Source: Treponema sp. UBA3649 (GTDB lineage: Bacteria; Spirochaetota; Spirochaetia; Treponematales; Treponemataceae). From it: 18,782 nucleotides of DNA. The notes beneath the pieces are model-generated. The model made no database searches, had not been told where the DNA came from, and worked only from the letters and a program-made list of their open reading frames with translations. The first letter of the stretch is position 1, and each line of letters starts with the position of its first letter. The translations under genes and the position numbers were made by a program. The stretch is taken from contig DFKI01000071.1 of assembly GCA_002373325.1 (NCBI GenBank), forward strand, positions 1 through 18,782. Reading direction: 5' to 3'. Below, piece after piece: positions 13,501-18,782 of the stretch.

Positions 13501-16500
13501 CTGTGTCTCCCACGTCATAGCGGTTCTTGTCGTTCATAAGCTGAATCTGTGTTTCGTTGCCATAGGACCTGTAGAGAGTTGAGCCCGTTACGTAGAAAGT
13601 TCTCTTGGTGATTACGCTTCGTCCAAGGAAATCCGTGCAGGACATCTCAAGGCAGTAGCTTCCTCCTTCTTTCGGTGTGACGCTCAGGCTTCCGTCTCCC
13701 GCGTTTACGTTTCCGGATGATTCTGTGACAATCTTTGTTTTCCACTCGCTGTGCTCATAGCCGTATTCATCGGTAAAGACTTCTTCTTCCCATGTGCGTG
13801 TGGAAAGTTTCCAGCTGATTTTTTTATCCTTGGGCAGAAGTTTTGAATCCGGCGTGTTTCCTTCGGGTGTGGCAAGCAGATAGTCGAAGCTGATTTTCTG
13901 TCCCTTTTTCGCGAATCCCTTTATGCCCTTGATTCCGCTAAGTCCTATGTAAAAGCTCGCGGGGTGGACTAAGGCAGAGGCTCGTGTCGCAATCATCTGG
14001 TTTCCGGCATCCGTTACCTGGGCCTGAAGACTGTATGTGTATGGATATCCTTTTTTCGGCTCGCTGCCCGTGGAGACTCCGACGTGGGCCGTTCCTTCGG
14101 GTGAAAGATTTTCGCTTGAGCTTTCGTGGAAATTGTCATAGTCATCGTCAATGTCATCCTCGCTGTAGGATTCCCAGTCATACAAATAATCTGAGGGTCC
14201 GAAAGTGAATCCGTCGTATTTTTCTCCTGCAGGTCTGAAGCTCGTGGGATTTCTCGTCCATTCCGCAAAGACACTTCCACCCGCAAGGGAGCCTCCTCCA
14301 AGATAGGATGCCTTTACGCTTGCGCTTATGGAATCCCCTGAGTAATAGACTACGGGTGCAATCTCGGAGCTTGCCTGGAATCTGAGTCGCTCGAAGAACT
14401 GTACGCTGAGACTTTCCTGTGCCGTGAATCCTGAGCCGTCGAGCCTGCTGTATAATATGTAATAATTTCCCGGCTTCAAATCTTCCGGAATTTTCCATTC
14501 TCCGCTTGTGGTTCCCTGTTCGCTCATCCTTCCCGTGAACTCTGCGTAGGATTTTGAGTCGCTTCTCCAGTAGCTCGCGTCCTTGATTGTGATGGAATAG
14601 AGACCTTTGTATGTGCTGTAGCGTCCAAGGCTCAACGTTCGGTCAATCACTTTGAAGCTTGCGGTCTCTCCGGGTCTGTAGAGCATTCTGTCGCTGAAGA
14701 TTTTAGTTACGTTTCGTCCCTTTTGAATCTTCTCGGGGTCCAGCTCCTCGCCTGTAGTCGCCGAGATGATTTTGTCCTTTTCAAAAGATGCCGCCGTAAA
14801 TCCGTCCGATGACCACCATGATGGAATCTCCATTACAACGCGGTCGTCCTCGCTTGTCGCATCCAGATATCGAATCGCCTCATAATTTTTCTTCGCATCA
14901 AAACACAGGACAGCCAATCCGTCCTTGTCGCTTACGGCACCCGCAAGTTCTTTTCCTCCTCCGGCCAGCATGTTGAGGCTCTGTGTGTCGATATTTTCCC
15001 TTGCGAAAGATTTGAGAGTCACCTTTACGTTCGGGACCGGTTTTCCTGTGGAGAGATTCGTTACAAAAACTGCGGTCTTGTTCCATGATGAGTGCACGGT
15101 AAGTCCAAGGTCCGTCACCTGAATGTAGCTTTGGTTCGTGGATGTGTAGAGATTCTTTTTGCTTCCATTGTAGGGTGTATAAAAAATGTTGCTCTCGAAC
15201 TTCAAGGCTCCTCTGTATCCGCCTGCTGTTTTTTCAAGGAAATCCTTGAGCTCCACAACCTGAATGACCCTGCGGTTTTTTGTCTCGTCGGTGGTCATTA
15301 CGTCGAAGGTCTTTGATTTTCCCGCCTTATATCCGGATGTGACACCTGCGATGGGAGTAATCGTGTAAGTTGATTTTGGCTCTATGTTCTGAAACTCAAA
15401 CGCACGCTTTGGCTCGAACTGACTTTCCATCGTAATCAGTCCGCTTGTTTTGTACCTTGCGAAACTGTCCGCGTCAGGAACCGTAATCTCCTCGCTTACT
15501 TTTTTTGTGCAGACCTGGTCGTAGGCATCCGAGACGGAATCTGATTTCAAAGTGAGCGTGTATGTGTCATTGTAAGTTACGGGCAAATCCCTCAGACGGA
15601 TTGTGTTTCCGTAGATTTCCATGTTCTCCGGGGGAAAATCCAGCGCGGGTGAGAAACTCAGTGCGGAATAAATCTTTTTTTCGCTTCCTGCCTTAATCGG
15701 GTGATTGAAATAGATTACCGGGTTCGTGGCTCCTTCCGCTATGCTCGTGTGACTGTACTCAAAGGGTCGGAGAGTGTGGAAGGACCTGCTCTGCTCGGAT
15801 GATGTGGGCCAGCAGTTTGTGTCGGGCATGGCACCCTCGAACATTTTCACAAGGATTTCTTTGTTCCTCGGAAAATCATTTTCCATTTTCAAAAGAACGG
15901 TTTTCTCGTCGGCTGAGCTTGCCTTGTAGGGATAGAGTGTTCCGAGAGAGTCTGTGACTGAGATGTACCGGGTGATTGTGTCCACATTGACTTTGTTGCT
16001 GAATGTGAGAGCGATGTCCCTTGCGTATTCGGTCGGGATGTCGTTGGGATTCAAATAGAGCTTTTTTTCTTTGCGCGCGGTATATCCTGGCTCCACGGAA
16101 ACAAGACGCAGCTCCTCGGTGTGGAATGTGTAGAAGGTCTGTCCCGAGATTAATGTGCCGTCGGCTGATTTCAAATCCGGGTTTATGCTGATTGTGTATT
16201 CTTTTTGCGGGATAAGCTCATCGCTGCAGTCAAAGCTCAGGAGGCTCGTTCCGTACCACCTGAACACTCCGTTGAGTTTCGGTGTGATTGTCACATCATC
16301 GCATTTTGTGATTGGCTCCCCGAGTTTTTTAATCGGAACCACGGGTTTTGAAAACTGAATCTGTATGGAAGGAAAACTTACGCTTGAAGGTACTTCCTCA
16401 TTCGGTGAGACTGACGCGACAAAAAAATCAGTCGCTCCCTCATCTCCTCCCGAGCCGATTTGTGTTCTGTTCACTTCGCTTTGACCTCCCGACATTGTGT

Positions 16501-16585
16501 TTTCTATGCCTGTCGTGCTGCAGGATGAAAATACAGCCGCCGCCATTAATGCCATTATGGAAAGAGACGCATTTTTTAAACTCAT
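10526..16585 (-). CDS. bacterial alpha-2-macroglobulin-family lipoprotein with thioester
   Basis: A 2019-residue protein, longer than E. coli YfhM (about 1650 residues). A signal peptide and lipobox FSSC (Cys22) make it an envelope lipoprotein. Domains in order: Ig-like N-terminal strands (about 53-200), MG-type domains including DRMLYRPGETASFKV (about 628), a bait-region domain with NCYTPGSDAKIDL (about 1131), a low-complexity linker rich in Met, Ala and acidic residues (about 1210-1280), the A2M domain TAVFLPNLVTDENGKVSA (about 1290), and the thioester PYGCLEQRS with Cys1519 and Gln1522 intact. The family traps proteases: bait cleavage exposes the thioester, which then attaches to the attacker. 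In proteobacteria it often accompanies pbpC, which is absent here. The start has GAGGG 5 bases before ATG 16585. A divergent radical SAM/lipoprotein pair lies upstream. Confidence 0.92.
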   Translation of the reverse strand: MSLKNASLSIMALMAAAVFSSCSTTGIENTMSGGQSEVNRTQIGSGGDEGATDFFVASVSPNEEVPSSVSFPSIQIQFSKPVVPIKKLGEPITKCDDVTITPKLNGVFRWYGTSLLSFDCSDELIPQKEYTISINPDLKSADGTLISGQTFYTFHTEELRLVSVEPGYTARKEKKLYLNPNDIPTEYARDIALTFSNKVNVDTITRYISVTDSLGTLYPYKASSADEKTVLLKMENDFPRNKEILVKMFEGAMPDTNCWPTSSEQSRSFHTLRPFEYSHTSIAEGATNPVIYFNHPIKAGSEKKIYSALSFSPALDFPPENMEIYGNTIRLRDLPVTYNDTYTLTLKSDSVSDAYDQVCTKKVSEEITVPDADSFARYKTSGLITMESQFEPKRAFEFQNIEPKSTYTITPIAGVTSGYKAGKSKTFDVMTTDETKNRRVIQVVELKDFLEKTAGGYRGALKFESNIFYTPYNGSKKNLYTSTNQSYIQVTDLGLTVHSSWNKTAVFVTNLSTGKPVPNVKVTLKSFARENIDTQSLNMLAGGGKELAGAVSDKDGLAVLCFDAKKNYEAIRYLDATSEDDRVVMEIPSWWSSDGFTAASFEKDKIISATTGEELDPEKIQKGRNVTKIFSDRMLYRPGETASFKVIDRTLSLGRYSTYKGLYSITIKDASYWRSDSKSYAEFTGRMSEQGTTSGEWKIPEDLKPGNYYILYSRLDGSGFTAQESLSVQFFERLRFQASSEIAPVVYYSGDSISASVKASYLGGGSLAGGSVFAEWTRNPTSFRPAGEKYDGFTFGPSDYLYDWESYSEDDIDDDYDNFHESSSENLSPEGTAHVGVSTGSEPKKGYPYTYSLQAQVTDAGNQMIATRASALVHPASFYIGLSGIKGIKGFAKKGQKISFDYLLATPEGNTPDSKLLPKDKKISWKLSTRTWEEEVFTDEYGYEHSEWKTKIVTESSGNVNAGDGSLSVTPKEGGSYCLEMSCTDFLGRSVITKRTFYVTGSTLYRSYGNETQIQLMNDKNRYDVGDTAHIALESPLEKGSYLVTVEREGILSEKIITLEKSSTTIDVPIEESYIPTVWVSVSTFMNRSKEPPADYDSSDEGKPKPISASTTLVVSKKSRSFDVEVKMDKNCYTPGSDAKIDLTATKDGKPLANAELTLMAVDRGVLDLIGYHVGNPLENFYSLIYFNNRTYKSDSRTTLIDPVTYGTYTTSARERAVIYRRNDMMMKATASSRASEAKAEVEWEDDMVLEEASMMMADTADESAAANGGDEGAGPVMQIRKDFRATAVFLPNLVTDENGKVSAEFKLPDSLTEYVVTVVGVKENDYAYNEDKLTVANPISVRDVETRILRSGDNGEAGVVITNIGDESEDVSVEFEVISGLEKTDYVPTEGELVKLPGKASVSGEAKKSLAIKPGDTSTLMFRIDAQSAGWITLAFTVKSKSVNEIIYKRLEIEKPYIYETVTTVGQIDSDEKSADERIIFPAGTDDGRGSFYIQLDSTRLGTLRTAVDYVFRYPYGCLEQRSSAVMPLIAFGDYISVFGLKSEVENPKSVVESEIASWAEVQRKDGGFPYWPDGRESSFAVTLRIGEILALSKEHGIKMPSKLNQKQLVSYIRSELKKLDEKGWWYPKAYSYYVLSRLGEKIAAGDLTTILNSDTGISEYAFAGLAAVELGYKEQSALAVKKIKNLMSLTTRGASFQNSVPMSGWYFYNGNPERYALALHLFTKVDADDIYNGHLVWQLLEMEKAGKGRWYSTVMTSRVLIALDAYIRENKLEDTNLTATALIDGKKILDGKFKGLGAEPVEQTYRFGTPAPNTKQKDEKFSLEWPALDVPLETELPFEIKKDGSGKLFYTASMTYAIPAKEQTARDEGLCVYVEITDARTGERVAPGKLKSGTIYREKVFVTTTKERNYVAVRAPVPAGAEILNSAFVTTATVPNPESKDTSSKRLWIPRLSFSHQDIYDAEIRCFWNYLPIGSQNFEFLFRAQRTGEYETPAALAECMYEPEIFGRSNGEVWKIE

Positions 16586-16774
16586 TTTACCCTCACTTTT
16601 CCCACGTTCGGAAATCCGTTTTTTGTACTTTGGATTGCATGTTTTTTATAGAAGAAAAATGCACAATCCGCCGACACCTTCCTTATTATACTCTTTAAAT
16701 GTTTCTTTTGCTACTGGGTTACAGCCATCCCGCTTGAATTTGACATGTCTTTCCGGAAATTTCATTTAAGAAAC
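16586..16774 (-). promoter_or_regulatory. macroglobulin leader and -10 region, with a hairpin at 16632-16669
   Basis: A perfect -10, TATAAT, lies on the - strand at 16690-16685, with only a poor -35 at the right distance. Transcription would begin near 16678, giving a leader of about 93 bases. The leader can fold GGATTG (16632-16637) on CAATCC (16664-16669), then CAT/ATG and T-A pairs after a 2-base bulge. No gene was found in the 249 bases to the next start codon. Confidence 0.4.
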
Positions 16775-16803
16775 TTGATTTTTTACGAAAAGCGATTTAC
16801 AAT
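16775..16803 (+). promoter_or_regulatory. promoter of the lipoprotein/radical SAM operon
   Basis: TTGATT (16775-16780), a 17-base spacer and TACAAT (16798-16803). The predicted start near 16810 gives a 25-base leader that carries GGAGGG before ATG 16835. Confidence 0.65.
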
Positions 16804-16834
16804 TTATTTAAATAAAAATGTGCCTGGAGGGCTT

Positions 16835-17233
16835 ATGATTCACTGGGATTTTAAGAAGATTGCGACATCCGTTCTGACTGTGCTTGGAATAGGAACTTTG
16901 ACCTCTTGCTACGGGATGGTTCCGAACAGGGCCTTTTTGTTTGTGAATGGAAAAATCAGCTCAAGGGAAAATTCCGGGGCTTCAATCCGTGGGATAAAGG
17001 TGGAGCTCAGGGACGGGGACAAAATCATTGACACTGATTTCAGCGACGAGGACGGTGAGTACTGCCTTGGGTTCGAGGATGATTATCTGGGAATTCCTCT
17101 CAGCATATCTTTTTCCGATGTTGACGGGAATGAGAACGGAAGATTCAAAAATCAGACGAGGGAAATCAAACTTGAGCAGTTCGAGACTACGGTGGATGCG
17201 GAGCTTGAGTCTGATGAGTCCGGGGCGGAGTGA
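16835..17233 (+). CDS. radical SAM-associated putative lipoprotein (TIGR04134-like)
   Basis: A 132-residue protein with signal peptide and lipobox LTSC (Cys25), then a Y-G-M-V-P stretch after the Cys. Starts upstream at 16745 were rejected because GGAGGG lies just before ATG 16835 and the signal peptide starts there. The mature part is a beta-sandwich like the carboxypeptidase regulatory or transthyretin fold: NGKISSRENSGASIRGIKVE, DFSDEDGEYCLGF, ISFSDVDGNENGRF. The tail is acidic. The arrangement and motifs match the lipoproteins known to be encoded beside TIGR04133 radical SAM/SPASM enzymes. Its stop codon overlaps the enzyme start (TGATG), so the two are translationally coupled. It may be the substrate of that enzyme, with Cys77 and the acidic DVDGNENG region as guesses for the site. 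Confidence 0.8.
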   Translation: MIHWDFKKIATSVLTVLGIGTLTSCYGMVPNRAFLFVNGKISSRENSGASIRGIKVELRDGDKIIDTDFSDEDGEYCLGFEDDYLGIPLSISFSDVDGNENGRFKNQTREIKLEQFETTVDAELESDESGAE

Positions 17234-18348
17234 TGGTCCATGGAAAGCGACCGGGATTTTTTGACCGTCTCAGGAGAAATATTTTTTCACTCTACCGGAA
17301 AAGCGTTGTCAGGCGGCATGAGCTCAATTATCTTTTTTGGGAATGTACTCTCAGGTGCAATCTGAACTGCAGGCATTGCGGGTCGGACTGTCTTAAATCT
17401 TCCGGGGTGAAGGACATGCCCCTTGAGGATTTTATCAGGGTGCTGGACAATATAAGGGAAAAGAATTCATCTCCAAATCTTGCCGTTGCGATTACGGGTG
17501 GAGAGCCTCTTTTGCGTGATGATTTGGAAAAGGCCGGACGTGAGATTTTGAGACGCGGATTTTCATGGGGGATTGTCACCAACGCTCTTTTGCTTACGGA
17601 GGAAAGGTTCCGTTCCCTCAGAAAAAACGGTCTTTCTTCCATGAGCGTGAGTTTGGACGGACTTGAGGAGCAGCATACGTTTTTGAGAAGAAATTCGAAA
17701 TCTTTTGGGACTGTCTCTTCCGCGATTGACATGATGGTTATGGAGCATGAGAAGAATCCGCGCTCGTTTATTTTTGATGTGATTACCTGCGTGCACAGGG
17801 GAAATCTTTCGGCTCTTCCTGAGCTCCGTGATTTTTTGATTCAAAAGGGCGTTGAGAATTGGCGCATTTTTTCAATCTTTCCTTCGGGCAGGGCTTCGGG
17901 GGAGGACCTTTCTCTTTCTGCGGTTGAGTACAGGAAGATGATGGATTTTATTGCTGAGACGAGAAGTTTACGAAAAAGCGGCGGTAAGGGGATTTGCCTG
18001 AATTATTCCTGCGAGGGATATCTTGGTCCGTATGAGCTTAAGGTCAGGGATTTTTTCTTTTTCTGCAGGGCCGGAATCAACGTGGGCTCGGTGATGTGCG
18101 ACGGATCCATCTCGGCTTGTCTTTCCGTTCGGGGCAGGGATTTCATACAGGGCAACATCTATTCGGATGATTTTATGGATGTGTGGAACGGCCGGTTTGA
18201 GAATATGCGTGACCGGTCATGGGCAAAAAAAGGAAAGTGCGCTAGATGCAAAAGCTGGAAGTGGTGCATGGGAAATGGTCTGCATCTTTACAAGGACATG
18301 AGGACTCAGGTGGCTCATTGCAATCTGGAGCTGCTTGAGGATTCTTGA
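17233..18348 (+). CDS. radical SAM/SPASM protein (TIGR04133-like), partner of the lipoprotein
   Basis: A 371-residue enzyme. The radical SAM cluster motif is Cx3Cx2C at C42, C46, C49 within LFWECTLRCNLNCRHCGSDC, with further Cys at 38 and 53. The SAM-binding GGEP motif follows in AVAITGGEPLLRDD, and VSLDGLEEQH is the next family segment. The C-terminus is a SPASM domain for auxiliary Fe-S clusters: FCRAGINVGSVMCDGSISAC, then CARCKSWKWCMGN (Cx2Cx5C) and a last HCNLELL. SPASM enzymes usually modify peptides or proteins. The ATG at 17233 overlaps the lipoprotein stop by one base, and an in-frame GTG at 17230 is also possible. It has no signal peptide, so any modification of the lipoprotein would occur before export. 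The chemistry is not known to me. Confidence 0.93.
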   Translation: MVHGKRPGFFDRLRRNIFSLYRKSVVRRHELNYLFWECTLRCNLNCRHCGSDCLKSSGVKDMPLEDFIRVLDNIREKNSSPNLAVAITGGEPLLRDDLEKAGREILRRGFSWGIVTNALLLTEERFRSLRKNGLSSMSVSLDGLEEQHTFLRRNSKSFGTVSSAIDMMVMEHEKNPRSFIFDVITCVHRGNLSALPELRDFLIQKGVENWRIFSIFPSGRASGEDLSLSAVEYRKMMDFIAETRSLRKSGGKGICLNYSCEGYLGPYELKVRDFFFFCRAGINVGSVMCDGSISACLSVRGRDFIQGNIYSDDFMDVWNGRFENMRDRSWAKKGKCARCKSWKWCMGNGLHLYKDMRTQVAHCNLELLEDS

Positions 18349-18379
18349 GATTTCAGAAGCGTGTCGCAGATTAATCTCA
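18346..18379. repeat. inverted repeat spanning two convergent stop codons
   Basis: TGAGATT (18346-18352) and AATCTCA (18373-18379) pair perfectly around a 20-base loop. The radical SAM stop (18346-18348) and the TSCPD stop (18377-18379) lie in the two arms. With no T run it is at best a weak bidirectional terminator. Confidence 0.45.
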
Positions 18380-18625
18380 GAGCGAGAAACTGTCGATGGC
18401 TTTTGCGAATTGGTCGGCGCAGGATGTTCCTTTGTGTCCGCATTGATTTCCGCGCAGGATGTCGGCTACTTCCCTTGCGTTTTTTCCCTCCACCAAGCGT
18501 CCTATGGCTTTTAAATTTCCGTTGCACCCGCCTGTGAAAGCGACGTTGTGCAGGATTCCGTTTTCAATGTCAAAGTCGATTTGTGTCGAGCATACGCCGG
18601 TCGGTCTGAATGATTTATGTTCCAT
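18377..18625 (-). CDS. TSCPD-domain four-cysteine protein (TIGR03905-like)
   Basis: An 82-residue protein of a small uncharacterised family related to the TSCPD domain found at the C-terminus of some ribonucleotide reductases. The four conserved Cys are C12 (PTGVCSTQ), C34 (AFTGGCNGNLKAI), C62 (RGNQCGHKG) and C69 (GTSCADQFAKAI, here TSCAD in place of TSCPD). They are likely to bind a zinc ion. No ribosome site is visible before ATG 18625, and a -10-like TAGAAT ends 6 bases upstream of it, so the mRNA may be leaderless. Convergent with the radical SAM gene, with a gap of 28 bases. Function unknown. Confidence 0.9.
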   Translation of the reverse strand: MEHKSFRPTGVCSTQIDFDIENGILHNVAFTGGCNGNLKAIGRLVEGKNAREVADILRGNQCGHKGTSCADQFAKAIDSFSL

Positions 18626-18631
18626 ACTTTG

Positions 18632-18660
18632 ATTCTACCATTTTTCAGACGAATGTCCAA
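18632..18660 (-). promoter_or_regulatory. possible promoter of the TSCPD gene
   Basis: TTGGAC (18660-18655), 17 bases and TAGAAT (18637-18632) on the - strand. Initiation 6-7 bases after the -10 box would fall on or within a base or two of the start codon. Confidence 0.4.
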
Positions 18661-18782
18661 GTCCCCTATTCTTTTGTCGTGTAAGTTCATCGCGGCATAT
18701 AGCATGTAGATTGTAGAATTTTGAACCATGCAGGGGTTGTGCTTGAAAATGGATTTACTTATGTGATAAAGAGTTATGCCCG
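18661..18782 (-). other. right edge, possible 3' end of a - strand gene
   Basis: On the - strand one frame is open from the window edge (18780) through 18511, giving a stretch that includes IYMLYAAMNLHDKRIGDLDI. The frame overlaps the TSCPD gene by 115 bases and its last part there is clearly a shadow. It is therefore either a chance open frame or a gene whose true end is not visible. I do not recognise it. Confidence 0.2.

Noticed and set aside
12648..15316. Several + strand open frames inside the macroglobulin gene
   Set aside because: They are antisense shadows of a continuous 2019-codon gene with conserved domains.
18511..18729. 72-codon - strand frame overlapping the TSCPD gene
   Set aside because: A 115-base overlap with a well-recognised gene in another frame makes the overlapped part a shadow; only the part beyond 18640 could be real, and the window ends there.

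Overview
The window most resembles a chromosome segment of a host-associated Treponema (spirochaete). The evidence is the density of lipoproteins with relaxed spirochaetal lipoboxes (FISC, LISC, FVSC, FTSC, LTSC, FSSC), moderate to low GC content, strong AGGAGG-type ribosome sites, and a mix of protein families familiar from gut and oral treponemes. The genus is inferred from sequence character, not from a database match. No rRNA, tRNA, CRISPR array, transposase or phage gene was seen.

Layout. (1) 84-2086: a promoter, then an amidohydrolase-2 family metal hydrolase and a TPR lipoprotein on the + strand. (2) 2083-6265: a small XRE-type regulator (- strand) faces away from a run of four + strand lipoprotein genes. 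A strong promoter between them is studded with repeated TTTACGTT elements. Two intrinsic terminators lie inside the lipoprotein run. Three of the four lipoproteins share a short beta-strand motif. (3) 6266-7781: a hairpin and a 22-bp tandem array run into the 3' end of an OhrR-type MarR regulator. Upstream of that is a Cys-type glutathione peroxidase whose 3' end sits in a different, 14-bp palindromic tandem repeat. An OhrR-box-like palindrome overlaps the peroxidase -10 element, so this is a self-contained peroxide-response module. (4) 7826-9488: PadR regulator, HAAS/DUF4097-like protein and PspC-domain membrane protein form a + strand operon that ends in a textbook terminator. This looks like an envelope-stress or signalling unit. 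(5) 9498-16585 (- strand): a formate/nitrite channel, and upstream of it a 2019-residue alpha-2-macroglobulin-like lipoprotein with an intact CLEQ thioester. (6) 16775-18348 (+ strand): divergent from the macroglobulin gene, a small lipoprotein overlaps a radical SAM/SPASM enzyme. They look like the TIGR04134/TIGR04133 pair, whose product is unknown to me. (7) 18377-18625 (- strand): a four-cysteine TSCPD-domain protein, possibly on a leaderless mRNA.

The best candidates for new biology are the radical SAM/lipoprotein pair (is the lipoprotein modified?), the ACGT-repeat operator with its lipoprotein operon, and the two unrelated short repeats that have each invaded the 3' end of a redox gene.
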